Notes: generated from the sequence alone by a model not told the origin. A DNA stretch of 41,814 bases from an uncultured Bacteroidales bacterium (GCA_937884485.1 CALGCG010000042.1:1-41814), one strand, 5' to 3'. Positions 30,959 through 40,180 are shown, counted from the stretch's first letter. A program made the numbers and translations.

Positions 30959-31972
30959 ATGCAATATACAGCAAAAGAACTTGCCCGCATAGTGAAGGGC
31001 ACCATTGATGGCGACGAGAACACCCGAGTGTGGAAACCATGCAAGATTGAAGAAGGTGAAGCAGGAGGTATCACATTCTTGGGCAACCCCAAATACACAC
31101 ACTACATCTACGAGAAAGAAGCGTCGATAGTCATTGTGAAGAAGGATTTCGTGGCAGAGCATCCAGTGAATTCGACCCTCATCCGCGTCGACAACCCTTA
31201 CATGGCAGTGGCCAAACTGCTTCACGCCTTCAACCAGCGCAGCAAACCGCCCAAAGGACGCTCTTGGAAAAGCAGCGTAGGCCGTGGGTCGAAGATCGGC
31301 AAGGACTGCTACATGGGTCCCTACGCCGTGGTGGGCCGCCACTGCACCGTGGGCAACAATGTGAAAATATACCCCAATGCCACCATCGGCGACAACGTGA
31401 AGATTGGCGACAATACCATCATCTACGCCGGAGTGAAGGTTTATGAGGGTGTGGAAATCGGCCGCAACTGCATCCTTCACGCAGGGAGCGTCATCGGAGC
31501 CGACGGCTTTGGCTTCGCCCCCACAGGCGATGGCGGCTGGGACAAGATAGACCAGATTGGCAACGTCATTCTGGAGGACAACGTCGAGGTGGGTGCCAAC
31601 ACCTGCGTCGACCGCGCCACCATGGGATCCACCATCCTGCACCAGGGTGTCAAGGTGGATAACCTCTGCCAGGTGGCCCACAACGTGGTCATTGGCCAAA
31701 ATACCGCCATGGCATCGCAAGTGGGCATTGCGGGCAGCTGCAAAGTGGGCAGCGACTGCATCATTGCCGGCCAGGCCGGCTTGGTGGGTCACATCACCGT
31801 GGGCGACCACGTGACCATCGGAGCCCAAAGCGGCGTGACCAACTCGGTGGCCAGCAACCAGACCATCTTTGGCAGCCCCGCCATGGAAGCCAGCAAACGC
31901 CGCAAGGTGGAAGTGCTGGTGCGCAACATTGAGAAACTGGCCAACCGCATTTCAGCTTTGGAGAAAAAATGA
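30959..31972 (+). CDS. lpxD: UDP-3-O-acylglucosamine N-acyltransferase
   Basis: A 337-residue lipid A biosynthesis enzyme that adds a hydroxy fatty acid to the amino group of UDP-3-O-acyl-glucosamine from acyl-ACP. The N-terminal uridine-binding domain (YTAKELARIVKGTIDGDEN, ITFLGNPKYTHYIYEKEAS) is followed by a left-handed beta helix of hexapeptide repeats (IGKDCYMGPYAVVGRH to VSASIG-like turns) with the catalytic His in QVAHNVVIGQNT and the C-terminal helix. Start at ATG 30959. It overlaps the following gene by ATGA, coupling lipid A synthesis with the SGNH/MBOAT genes. Confidence 0.95.
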   Translation: MQYTAKELARIVKGTIDGDENTRVWKPCKIEEGEAGGITFLGNPKYTHYIYEKEASIVIVKKDFVAEHPVNSTLIRVDNPYMAVAKLLHAFNQRSKPPKGRSWKSSVGRGSKIGKDCYMGPYAVVGRHCTVGNNVKIYPNATIGDNVKIGDNTIIYAGVKVYEGVEIGRNCILHAGSVIGADGFGFAPTGDGGWDKIDQIGNVILEDNVEVGANTCVDRATMGSTILHQGVKVDNLCQVAHNVVIGQNTAMASQVGIAGSCKVGSDCIIAGQAGLVGHITVGDHVTIGAQSGVTNSVASNQTIFGSPAMEASKRRKVEVLVRNIEKLANRISALEKK

Positions 31973-33396
31973 AGGCCGGCAAGATAGCGCTCTTCTTCGC
32001 GAGCATTGTTGCCGCCTTGGCCGTCATCTGTGCCTGCTTCCCTTCCGACGGAGTGACCGTCGGAGGGCATTCTTTCTATCTGCCCTCCATCCACTCCCTT
32101 GCCGAGACAAACAAGCCCGTCCCCGAGGAAGACCCCGAAGCCGCCCGCAGGGACTCTCTGCTACTGGCCGAAGCCACAGAAGTTTCCGACTCCATCGCTC
32201 TCATCCAAGCCCACACCGACAGTAGCGATACGCGATTTTGGCTGCCCGACAGCACCTTCTTCGACGCTTTCTGGGCTGCCGCTGAAGGAGCCGTGGACAA
32301 CGACCGCGTGGTACGCATACTCCACTATGGCGACTCGCAGATAGAAATGGACCGCATGTCGGCCCAGCTGCGTGCCTCTATGCAACAGACCTTTGGCGGT
32401 GGCGGGCCTGGCATGATACCCTTCCATACCATCATACCCACCTATGCCGTGCGCCAAAGTACCAGCGGCACCCTCACGCATCTGGCATCCTTCGGCGACA
32501 GCACCGTCACCCGTTCGCGCGGCAACTATGGTCCCATGATGCAGTGTTTCCGCATGGACGGCCAGGCCACGCTGACCATCAGGGCCGCCACACACTCGTC
32601 GGTCGACGAAGCTGTGAAACACTTCTCGCGAGTGATGCTGGTGTTCAACAATCGTGGCGACAACCTGCGCCTCAGCATTGACGACAAAGAGATTGACACA
32701 GCCTTCGCCGACAGCTACGACAGTCCCGGCGTGGGGGCCATCGACTACAAGACTTCCGCGCAGCGGACCTACTTCCGCCTGCACGTCAGCGGCAAAGCCG
32801 ACCTCTATGGCGTCACCGTCGACGACGGCCCAGGGGTAGCCGTAGACAATATACCCATGCGCGGATGCTCCGGCCAGCAATTCACCCTGGTCAACCGGGA
32901 ACTCCTCTCCCAAGCCTACGACATTCTCGATGTAGGCATCATCATCATGCAATTCGGAGGCAACTCGGTGCCCTACCTGCGCAACGAAAAATCCATCAGC
33001 ACCTACTGTCAATCCATCGGCCGCCAGATAGACTACGTGCGCTCCTGCTGTCCGAAAGCAAAGATACTTTTCATCGGACCCTCCGACATGAGTACACGCG
33101 AGAAAGGCAATCTTCAGACCTATTCGTCGCTGCCCACGCTCATCGACAGCCTCCGGGCCACTGTCAACCGCCATGGCGCCGCCTATTGGAGCATCTATCA
33201 TGCCATGGGCGGATGGAACTCCATGGTGGAATGGAACAAAAAGGGCCTTGCCGGGAGCGACTACGTCCATTTCACCCCCCGAGGTGCCGAAATCATGGGG
33301 TCACGCCTGGCCGAAGCCTTTGCCGACAACTACCGTCTCTACTGCCTCCGTCGCCGTCTGCATCAACAGTTTAACGAAGAACTTCCCTCCCTATGA
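31969..33396 (+). CDS. SGNH/GDSL hydrolase-like protein 1
   Basis: A 475-residue protein with an N-terminal membrane anchor or signal (about 5-23). SGNH block I appears as LHYGDSQIEMDRM (nucleophile Ser), block III as MQFGGNSVPYL and block V as SDYVHFTPRGAEIMG with the Asp-x-x-His pair. It is a probable esterase or acetyltransferase acting on surface glycans in the periplasm. It is directly followed (ATGA overlap) by a second SGNH gene and then an MBOAT gene, the arrangement used by glycan O-acetylation systems such as AlgIJFX-type and Dlt/Pat-type pathways. Confidence 0.82.
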   Translation: MKAGKIALFFASIVAALAVICACFPSDGVTVGGHSFYLPSIHSLAETNKPVPEEDPEAARRDSLLLAEATEVSDSIALIQAHTDSSDTRFWLPDSTFFDAFWAAAEGAVDNDRVVRILHYGDSQIEMDRMSAQLRASMQQTFGGGGPGMIPFHTIIPTYAVRQSTSGTLTHLASFGDSTVTRSRGNYGPMMQCFRMDGQATLTIRAATHSSVDEAVKHFSRVMLVFNNRGDNLRLSIDDKEIDTAFADSYDSPGVGAIDYKTSAQRTYFRLHVSGKADLYGVTVDDGPGVAVDNIPMRGCSGQQFTLVNRELLSQAYDILDVGIIIMQFGGNSVPYLRNEKSISTYCQSIGRQIDYVRSCCPKAKILFIGPSDMSTREKGNLQTYSSLPTLIDSLRATVNRHGAAYWSIYHAMGGWNSMVEWNKKGLAGSDYVHFTPRGAEIMGSRLAEAFADNYRLYCLRRRLHQQFNEELPSL

Positions 33397-34622
33397 GACA
33401 CTTCCTTGCATTGGCACTCCCTCTTCTGATGCTCACCAGCGGCATGGCGCAATTGCGACCCGTGGAGATTCCCCGACAGTATTCTTTTATAAACTATGAC
33501 GCCAACGACCTGCGCTACGACACCGCATCGCCCAGCATGAGAGCATTCTTCATGAAATGGCAACGTGTGGCAAAAAACCGCCAGGGCAACATCAACATTG
33601 TCCATATCGGCGGCTCGCATGTGCAAGCAGGCACCATGAGCAACACCATCCGCTGCAACCTCATGCATGCCTACCCCGACCTGGTGGGCGGCCGCGGCAT
33701 GATATTCCCCTATTCCGCCGCTGCCAAGTGCAACAACCCGCGCGACTATCGCGTGCACTGCCAGCAAAAAGTAACCCTCACACGCAACATCTATAAAGAA
33801 CACACCTATCCCCTCGGCATCTGCGGCATCGCCATCACCGCCGCCGACACCCTCACCGAGGTGGCCATCGAGATGAACGAGCCTTCTGTCAACTATTCTA
33901 CCTCCCGCATTATCGTCTTCGGACACTCCGACGAGAATGTGGTACCCCAATTGAGCATTGCCGGACGCAACATCTACCCCTCCTATGCCGATCCCCGCAC
34001 CGAACGCTTCGTCTTCAACCTCAGCCAACCCACCGACACCTTCGCCGTCCTCCTCCCCTGTCAGGCAGGCGAACGCTTCACTCTCACAGGCATCTGCCTT
34101 GACAACCGGCACTCCGGATTCTCCTTCCACTCCATCGGCGTCAACGGTGCCGCCGTACCCGACTATCTGCGCTGCCAGAACCTCGTCCGCGACCTGCGTC
34201 TCCTGCGACCCGACATGGTCATCTTCGGCATCGGCATCAACGACGCTTCCGGACGCGACTTCGACACCGCCACCTTCCGTGCCAACTACCTCACCCTCAT
34301 CGACTCCATACGTGTCATCAACCCCGACTGCGCCTTTGTCTTCATCACCAACAACGACAGCTATCGCCGGCTGCGCCGCAACCGCTACGAAGTGAACCGC
34401 AACGGTCTCCTTGCCCGCGAAGTCTTCTACCGTTTGGCCGACGACACCCACGGCGCCGTATGGGACCAGTTCGAGGTCATGGGGGGACTCAAATCCATGG
34501 ACAAATGGTTCAAACACAAACTTGCACAGAAAGACCGTGTCCACTTCACCCAAGACGGGTACACCCTCATTGGCAACCTCTTCACCAACGCCCTCTTCGA
34601 AGCCTATAACAAAAGAAAATAA
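33393..34622 (+). CDS. SGNH/GDSL hydrolase-like protein 2
   Basis: A 409-residue secreted protein (signal peptide of about 19 residues, ending SGMAQ). Block I reads VHIGGSHVQAG, so the usual Gly-Asp-Ser is Gly-Gly-Ser with Ser kept; block III reads GIGINDASG and block V RVHFTQDGYTLIG with Asp-x-x-His as DRVH. The two SGNH proteins are only distantly alike, suggesting separate steps (for example acyl transfer to the glycan and removal from a carrier). Coupled to the gene before it by ATGA and placed 6 bases before the MBOAT gene. Confidence 0.82.
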   Translation: MRHFLALALPLLMLTSGMAQLRPVEIPRQYSFINYDANDLRYDTASPSMRAFFMKWQRVAKNRQGNINIVHIGGSHVQAGTMSNTIRCNLMHAYPDLVGGRGMIFPYSAAAKCNNPRDYRVHCQQKVTLTRNIYKEHTYPLGICGIAITAADTLTEVAIEMNEPSVNYSTSRIIVFGHSDENVVPQLSIAGRNIYPSYADPRTERFVFNLSQPTDTFAVLLPCQAGERFTLTGICLDNRHSGFSFHSIGVNGAAVPDYLRCQNLVRDLRLLRPDMVIFGIGINDASGRDFDTATFRANYLTLIDSIRVINPDCAFVFITNNDSYRRLRRNRYEVNRNGLLAREVFYRLADDTHGAVWDQFEVMGGLKSMDKWFKHKLAQKDRVHFTQDGYTLIGNLFTNALFEAYNKRK

Positions 34623-34628
34623 TACACC

Positions 34629-36470
34629 TTGTCCGATATCCTGACATACATCTCCTCGCTCTTCGTCTTCAACGACGACCACCCACTGCTCTTCACGCAG
34701 ATCCACTTCTGGGTGTTCTTCCTCGTGGTCTACCTTTTCTTCGCCCTCATCGTGGCACGGCAGAAGCGTCAGCCCGACGGCTCCATCGACCCCGTCCGCC
34801 GCGTTCTCCGCAACGGCTACCTCTTTGCCTTCAGCCTCCTTTTCTACTACAAGACCTCCGGCCTTTTCGTCCTCCTGCTCATTTTCTCCACCCTCTTGGG
34901 ATGGCTCCTCGGCATAGGCATGGACCGCGCACGGTCGCAAGCCGTGCGCAAAACACTGCGCACCCTGGGTGTCGTGGTCAACCTCGGCGTGCTGTGCTTC
35001 TTCAAGTACGCCTACTTCTTCACCGACATCTTCAACGCCACCTTCAACACCGAATACAGCATCGGCATCAAAATCATACTCCCCGTAGGCATCTCCTTCT
35101 TCACCTTCCAGAACATCAGCTACATCGTCGATGTCTACAAGCGGAAGATCCCCCATGTGGGCAATATCCTCGACTTCGGATTCTACACCGCTTTCTTCCC
35201 CCAGCTTGTGGCCGGTCCCATCCTGCGTGCCGACCAGTTCGTGCCCCAGCTCTACCGCCCCTTCTTCCTCTCGCGACGCCAGTTCGGCATCGCCGTCTTC
35301 TGGATTTGCAACGGACTCATCAAGAAGCTCATCCTCAGCGACTACCTGGCCGTCAACTTCGCCGACCGCGTGTTCGAAAATCCCCTCCTGTATACCCCCT
35401 TCGAGAACTTCTCAGCCCTCATGGTCTATTCCCTCCAGGTTTATGCCGACTTCTCGGGCTACACCGACATAGCCATCGGCGTGGCCATGCTCATGGGCTT
35501 CTACCTGCCGGTGAACTTCAACTCGCCCTACAAAGCCCAAAACCCAACCGACTTCTGGCGCCGCTGGCACATGTCGCTCTCGCGCTGGCTGCGCGACTAT
35601 CTCTACATCCCCCTCGGCGGCAACCGCACCGCGGGCTTCACCTCCTATTTCATCCTCTGCGCCATTCTCCTCATCGCCGCCTTCCGGCTGAAGAACACCG
35701 CCTTCACCATCGTGGTCCTCGTCGTCATAGCCGTCGTGCTGCTCCTGCTGGCCTTCCGCCCCTCGCATCGCCGCACCCTGGGCACCAACGTCAACAACAT
35801 GGACACCATGCTCCTCGGCGGCCTGTGGCACGGCTCGTCATTCAACTTCATCACCTGGGGCGGCCTCAACGGCCTCGGCATATTGGTCTACAAGTGGTGG
35901 AAAGACCGCTCCTGGACCACGCGCCTGCTGACCCTCCTCCTGCTGGCCGCCGCACTCACTGCAGCCTCGCGCCTTGTCGAGAGCCCCCTCCTCAACCTGC
36001 TGGCTTTCTGCCTCCAGGTGCTCCTCGGCGGCTACATGATTCTGTTCCTCTTCAGCCGCATCAAGAGCATCCCCACGTTCAACGTCCGCCTCTCCACCGT
36101 CTGGTCGGTCCTCATCACCTTTGTCTTCATCTCCTTCACGCGCCTCTTCTTCCGCTCCGGGTCGAACCTCGACCCCGCCGAAGCCAACGAAACCGCCTGG
36201 CGCACAGCTTCCCAGATGGTTGAACAAATCGGGTCCCACTGGAACCTCGCCCAGGTGCCCGACATACTGTCCAACTATGCTCCCGTCTTCATCCTCTTTG
36301 CCATCGGCATGGCCGTCCACTGGCTCCCCACGCGCTTCAAGCGCCGCTATCGCCTCTGGTTCGCCTCCATACCCCTGTGGCTCATGGCTCCCCTGGTGGT
36401 GGTGCTGGCCGTGGTGCTCTACCAGTTCGTCACCGCCGACCTCCAACCCTTCATCTACTTCCAGTTTTAA
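34629..36470 (+). CDS. MBOAT family membrane O-acyltransferase
   Basis: A 613-residue multi-pass protein of the MBOAT family (AlgI/DltB/PatA-like). The family signature is strong: LPVGISFFTFQNISYIVDVYK, FPQLVAGPILRADQF, NFNSPYKAQNPTDFWRRWHMSLS, LRDYLYIPLGGN and the catalytic His in LLGGLWHGSSFNFITWG. It should carry acyl groups across the inner membrane to a periplasmic acceptor handled by the two SGNH proteins upstream. No ATG lies near the conserved start; TTG at 34629 (SDILTYISSLFVFNDDHP) gives the expected N-terminus and is the likely start. Confidence 0.92.
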   Translation: MSDILTYISSLFVFNDDHPLLFTQIHFWVFFLVVYLFFALIVARQKRQPDGSIDPVRRVLRNGYLFAFSLLFYYKTSGLFVLLLIFSTLLGWLLGIGMDRARSQAVRKTLRTLGVVVNLGVLCFFKYAYFFTDIFNATFNTEYSIGIKIILPVGISFFTFQNISYIVDVYKRKIPHVGNILDFGFYTAFFPQLVAGPILRADQFVPQLYRPFFLSRRQFGIAVFWICNGLIKKLILSDYLAVNFADRVFENPLLYTPFENFSALMVYSLQVYADFSGYTDIAIGVAMLMGFYLPVNFNSPYKAQNPTDFWRRWHMSLSRWLRDYLYIPLGGNRTAGFTSYFILCAILLIAAFRLKNTAFTIVVLVVIAVVLLLLAFRPSHRRTLGTNVNNMDTMLLGGLWHGSSFNFITWGGLNGLGILVYKWWKDRSWTTRLLTLLLLAAALTAASRLVESPLLNLLAFCLQVLLGGYMILFLFSRIKSIPTFNVRLSTVWSVLITFVFISFTRLFFRSGSNLDPAEANETAWRTASQMVEQIGSHWNLAQVPDILSNYAPVFILFAIGMAVHWLPTRFKRRYRLWFASIPLWLMAPLVVVLAVVLYQFVTADLQPFIYFQF

Positions 36471-36474
36471 GTCA

Positions 36475-36515
36475 TAAAGTCGTAAAGTCATAAAGTTGTA
36501 AAGCTATAAAGCTAT
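36475..36515. repeat. TAAAGTC microrepeat before the LtaS-like gene
   Basis: ATAAAGTCG, TAAAGTC, ATAAAGTTG, TAAAGCT and ATAAAGCT follow each other in the gap between the MBOAT gene and the LtaS-like gene. It is a degenerate 7-9-bp tandem repeat. Confidence 0.75.
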
Positions 36516-36520
36516 TCGTT

Positions 36521-38506
36521 ATGAAAATAAAAGCCTCCCCCTACAGCAACGTCATAGCCGTGCTGCTCAACCTGGTGCTGGTCTATGTCCTCTATATGGT
36601 CACCCGCGTAGCCTTTGTGCTCGAAAACTGGCACCTCTTCTCTGTCGACTGGGGCCAGCTGTCGATGGGCGAACTGCTGGCCGGCAGCCTGCGCTTCGAC
36701 TCCTCGGCCATTCTCTACACCAACAGCCTCTGGATAGTCCTCATGCTCCTGCCCCTCCACCTCAAGGAGCGCTCCTGGTGGCACACCATGTGCCGCTGGA
36801 TATTCGTCGTGGTCAACGCCCTGGGCCTCTCGCTCAACCTCGTCGACGCCGTCTACTCCCAGTTCACCGGCCGCCGCACCACCGCCACCTTCTTCTCCGA
36901 GTTCAGCAACGAGGGCAACCTCGGCGGCATCTTCTTCACCGAGGTCGTCGGCCACTGGTACCTCGTCCTCCTCGGCCTGGCGCTCATCGCCGCCCTGTGG
37001 TTCCTCTACGCCAAACCCTCAACCCCCACCCCTCTGCCCACGAACTACAAACACCGCTACTACCTCGTCAACTCCCTGGCCCTCCTCGTGGCCATACCCT
37101 TCGCCATCTTCGCCATGCGCGGCGGCTTCACGCGCGACACACGCCCCATCACCATCTCCAACGCCAACCAGTACGTCCACTCCCCCCAGCAGGCCTCCAT
37201 CGTGCTCAACACCCCCTTCTCGCTCATACGCACCATCGGCAAACGGCCCTTCAAGGACCCGCACTATATGCCCGAGGAGGACCTCGCCGCCATCTACACA
37301 CCCCTCCACGTGCCTGCCGGCGCCGACACCGTGGCTCTCCTCCCGGGCCGCAACGTCGTGGTGCTCATCCTCGAAAGCTTCTCGCGCGAATACATAGGCT
37401 ACTACAACCCCTCCCGCGCCTCGCAGCCCTCCTACACCCCCTTCCTCGACTCGCTGCTGGCCCACAGCCTCACCTTCGAGCACACCTTCGCCAACGGACG
37501 CAAGAGCATCGACGCCATGCCCTCGTCGCTGGCCTCGGTGCCCTTCTTTGTCGAGCCCTTCATCCTCACCCCCTCGTCGCTCAACGAACTCAGCGGCCTG
37601 GCCGACTGCCTGGGCCGCAAGGGCTATGCCTCGGCCTTCTTCCACGGCGCCCCCAACTCCTCCATGGGCTTCCAGGCCTTTGCGCGCAGCGCCGGCTTCC
37701 AGCACTACCTGGGCCTGAGCGAATACTGCGACGACCCCCGCACCGGCGGCCGCAACGACTTCGACGGCCACTGGGCCATCTGGGACGAGGAGTTCCTCCA
37801 GTTCACCGCCACGGCCATCACCGAACGCCTCCAGGAGCCCTTCATGGTGGGCTTCTTCTCGGCCTCGTCGCACCACCCCTTCCGCATCCCCGAACGCTAC
37901 GAGCACGTCTACACCGGCGGCCCCCTGCCCATCCACCGCACCATCCAGTACGCCGACAACGCCCTGCGCCAGTTCTTCAAGACCGCCAGCCGCCAGCCCT
38001 GGTTCCGCAACACCCTCTTCGTCCTCACCGCCGACCACACCAACCAGCTCCAGAACCCCGAAAGCCTCACCGCCACGGGCCTCTTCTCCATACCCATAGC
38101 CCTCTACGACCCCTCCGGCCAACTGCCCACAGGCCTCCGCCCCGGCGTCATGCAGCAGATAGACATCATGCCCACCGTGCTCCGCATCCTCGGCTACGAC
38201 CAGCCCTACGCCGCCTTCGGCAAGGACATCCTCGACCCCGGCGAGACCCCCTGGGCCGTCAACTACAGCAACGACGTCTACCAGTACATCGAGGGCGACT
38301 ACACCCTCCTCTTCGACGGCCAGCAGCCCACGGCACTCTACAACTACGTCCTCGACCCCCTGCTGCAGCACAACCTCCTCGCCGACCCCGCACAGAACGA
38401 CCGCCGCCAGCGCATGCTCCTGCGCCTCAAAGCCATCGTCCAGACCTACATGATACGCATGACCACCGACCACCTCGTCATCCGGCCCGGCGACCTCGAA
38501 CCCTGA
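36521..38506 (+). CDS. LtaS/sulfatase-family phosphotransferase
   Basis: A 661-residue protein with five N-terminal membrane helices (to about residue 195) and a C-terminal alkaline-phosphatase-fold domain (about 275-640). Metal and catalytic motifs are VVVLILESFSREYIG (metal Glu), FANGRKSIDAMPSSLASVP (probable nucleophile S329, where LtaS has Thr), HGAPNSSMGF, SASSHHPF and LTADHTNQL (metal Asp and His). Family members transfer phosphoglycerol or phosphoethanolamine to envelope glycolipids or glycans. Placed after the MBOAT gene, it may decorate the same surface polymer or LPS. Exact donor and acceptor are unknown. Confidence 0.87.
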   Translation: MKIKASPYSNVIAVLLNLVLVYVLYMVTRVAFVLENWHLFSVDWGQLSMGELLAGSLRFDSSAILYTNSLWIVLMLLPLHLKERSWWHTMCRWIFVVVNALGLSLNLVDAVYSQFTGRRTTATFFSEFSNEGNLGGIFFTEVVGHWYLVLLGLALIAALWFLYAKPSTPTPLPTNYKHRYYLVNSLALLVAIPFAIFAMRGGFTRDTRPITISNANQYVHSPQQASIVLNTPFSLIRTIGKRPFKDPHYMPEEDLAAIYTPLHVPAGADTVALLPGRNVVVLILESFSREYIGYYNPSRASQPSYTPFLDSLLAHSLTFEHTFANGRKSIDAMPSSLASVPFFVEPFILTPSSLNELSGLADCLGRKGYASAFFHGAPNSSMGFQAFARSAGFQHYLGLSEYCDDPRTGGRNDFDGHWAIWDEEFLQFTATAITERLQEPFMVGFFSASSHHPFRIPERYEHVYTGGPLPIHRTIQYADNALRQFFKTASRQPWFRNTLFVLTADHTNQLQNPESLTATGLFSIPIALYDPSGQLPTGLRPGVMQQIDIMPTVLRILGYDQPYAAFGKDILDPGETPWAVNYSNDVYQYIEGDYTLLFDGQQPTALYNYVLDPLLQHNLLADPAQNDRRQRMLLRLKAIVQTYMIRMTTDHLVIRPGDLEP

Positions 38507-38530
38507 CACAGCAAAAAAAACACACACAAC

Positions 38531-38818
38531 ATGAACTACAACGGACTCATCATAGGCATCGCCACCTTCCTCGTCATAGGCCTCTTCCATCCCCTCGTCA
38601 TCAAGGCCGAATACCACCTGGGCACCCGCTGCTGGCCCCTCTTCGCGCTGGCCGGGGTGCTGGCGTGCGGAGCCTCGCTCCTGGTCGACGCCGCCGTGCC
38701 GAGCATACTCCTCGGCGTGCTGGGATTCTCCTGCTTCTGGTCCATCATCGAACTCTTCCAGCAGCGCAAACGTGTGGCACGCGGATGGTTCCCCAAGAAC
38801 CCCCGCCGCAAAAACTGA
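38531..38818 (+). CDS. DUF4491 small membrane protein
   Basis: A 95-residue protein with three hydrophobic helices (about 4-22, 34-52 and 56-74) and a basic tail (FQQRKRVARGWFPKNPRRKN). The MNYNGLIIGIATFLVIGLFHPLVIKAEY start and WSIIELFQQRKRV region match DUF4491 proteins, which are widespread in gut bacteria and of unknown role. It follows the LtaS-like gene by 24 bases and is the last gene before the repeat element. Confidence 0.85.
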   Translation: MNYNGLIIGIATFLVIGLFHPLVIKAEYHLGTRCWPLFALAGVLACGASLLVDAAVPSILLGVLGFSCFWSIIELFQQRKRVARGWFPKNPRRKN

Positions 38819-38879
38819 ATGAACACAACGGCGCAGGCACCACTTTTCCCCACCCCCGCCCCGTACCGGATTCGCCCCC

Positions 38880-39050
38880 GATTCGGCCCCTATTCGGCCG
38901 TTCTTATATCGTTCTTATATAGTTCACATATAGTTCTTATATAGTTCTTATATACTGTATATAGGAACTATATAAGAACTATATAAGAACGATATAGGAA
39001 CTATATGAGAAGGGGCGAAGAAAGGGCGAAGAGGGGGCGAATCGGGGGCC
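38880..39050. repeat. 11-bp-unit palindromic repeat element (copy 3, complete)
   Basis: Five left units (GTTCTTATATC, GTTCTTATATA, GTTCACATATA, GTTCTTATATA twice; 38900-38954), the 3-bp centre CTG, and five right units (TATATAGGAAC, TATATAAGAAC twice, GATATAGGAAC, TATATGAGAAG; 38958-39012), the same layout as copy 2. The left flank has CCCCGATTCGGCCCCTATTCGGCC; the right flank has 11-bp G-rich units (GGGGCGAAGAA, AGGGCGAAGAG, GGGGCGAATCG). The 39050-39200 stretch to the promoter is GC-rich and non-coding, loosely similar to 26055-26120. Confidence 0.92.
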
Positions 39051-39202
39051 TCGACGCGATGGGGCGACCGCTGCGGCGGATGGGGTGCAAAACGATTGAT
39101 GCTCACGCCCAAACGCCGCCGCCGGAAGGGAAAGGAGGGGGTCGGCGGGGCCACGGCGGGGGGCGTCAGCCAAAAAAATATTTCTATTTGAAAAAAAATT
39201 CG

Positions 39203-39210
39203 TATATTTG
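39203..39210 (+). promoter_or_regulatory. Promoter -7 box (TATATTTG) before the small membrane protein
   Basis: TATATTTG followed by GCATTTT, nearly the same as the box at 115-122. It lies 23 bases before the ATG at 39233, the same spacing as in copy 1 of the repeat-promoter arrangement. Confidence 0.7.
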
Positions 39211-39232
39211 CATTTTCAAACTCGAGAGAAAA

Positions 39233-39511
39233 ATGAGCCACAAGACAGCAATAAAAATATATGAGATAGCATCCTACGTGCTGATTATCGGCGCCACAGT
39301 GGTGTATTTTATGCTCAAAAGCAACGGCACCATGCTCGGTCTATCGCTGACGATGATCCTCGTGGCGCTGGCCATCGCCATGCGGTGGATGATGGAGCGC
39401 CACCGCTTCCGCGCCTGCGAGGAGGAGCTGGACCAGATGAAGGACGACCTGCGCCGCCTCACGCTCCTCTATGCCGAAGAGAAGAAGAAGAACGCCGCCA
39501 AGGGAGAGTAG
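39233..39511 (+). CDS. Small two-helix membrane protein with coiled-coil tail
   Basis: A 92-residue protein with two membrane helices (about 8-28 and 33-51) followed by a charged coiled-coil-like tail (MERHRFRACEEELDQMKDDL, ending KKKNAAKGE). The ATG at 39233 follows the promoter closely; the longer open frame from 39005 reads through the repeat element and is not real. No family recognised. The next gene, efp, follows 72 bases later and may be co-transcribed. Confidence 0.7.
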   Translation: MSHKTAIKIYEIASYVLIIGATVVYFMLKSNGTMLGLSLTMILVALAIAMRWMMERHRFRACEEELDQMKDDLRRLTLLYAEEKKKNAAKGE

Positions 39512-39583
39512 GGGGTTCGGCGAGAGACCGAAAGAAAGGAAATTTCAAAAAAAGTAAAAAAAAAATAAAAACAATTCTCATTT

Positions 39584-40147
39584 ATGGCAACAACGACCGA
39601 CATCAAAAACGGACTTTGCATCAATTTCAACAACGACATCTACACCATCGTTGAGTTCCTCCACGTCAAGCCCGGCAAGGGCGCGGCCTTTGTGCGCACC
39701 AAGATGCGCAACGTGAAGACCGGCCGCATGCTGGAGAACACCTTCCCCAGCGGTGCCAAGATCGACATCGTGCGCGTGGAGCGCCGCCCCTACACCTACC
39801 TCTACAAGGAGGGCGACATGCACGTCTTCATGCACACCGAGACCTACGAGCAGATCTATATCCCCGAGCAGATCATCAACGCCCCGCAGTTCCTGCGCGA
39901 CGGCCAGTATGTTGAAATCACCGTCGACGCCGACACCGAGACGCCGCTGACCTGCGAGCTGCCTCCGTTCATCGAGACCGTGGTGACCTACACCGAGCCC
40001 GGTTTTGCCGGCAACACCGCCACCAACGCCATGAAGGACGCCACCGTGGAGCCCGGCGTGCAGGTCCGCGTGCCCCTCTTCATCAAGGAAGGCGAGCGCA
40101 TCAAGGTCGACACCCGCACCTGCGAGTATGCCGAGCGCCTGAAGTAA
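39584..40147 (+). CDS. efp: Elongation factor P
   Basis: A 187-residue translation factor that relieves ribosome stalling at polyproline stretches. The N-terminal KOW-like domain carries the modification loop HVKPGKGAAF with K32 at the tip, followed by two OB-fold domains ending RVDTRTCEYAERLK-like. Length is standard. No epmA or epmB gene is in the window, so modification of the lysine cannot be judged. AT-rich leader with an A-run before the ATG. Confidence 0.95.
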   Translation: MATTTDIKNGLCINFNNDIYTIVEFLHVKPGKGAAFVRTKMRNVKTGRMLENTFPSGAKIDIVRVERRPYTYLYKEGDMHVFMHTETYEQIYIPEQIINAPQFLRDGQYVEITVDADTETPLTCELPPFIETVVTYTEPGFAGNTATNAMKDATVEPGVQVRVPLFIKEGERIKVDTRTCEYAERLK

Positions 40148-40180
40148 GACAACCAAGGAACACCGAAAGCTGAAAAAGAC

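Noticed and set aside
33363..35156. 597-codon minus-strand frame opposite the SGNH and MBOAT genes
   Set aside because: It spans two well-supported genes on the other strand and has the same shadow composition.
36778..38922. 714-codon plus-strand frame overlapping the LtaS-like gene
   Set aside because: The peptide is an Arg/Pro/His-rich frame-shifted reading of the LtaS-like gene and runs into the repeat element.
39005..39232. N-terminal extension of the small membrane protein through the repeat element
   Set aside because: It would begin upstream of the promoter box at 39203 and translate the G-rich tail; the ATG at 39233 suits the promoter.
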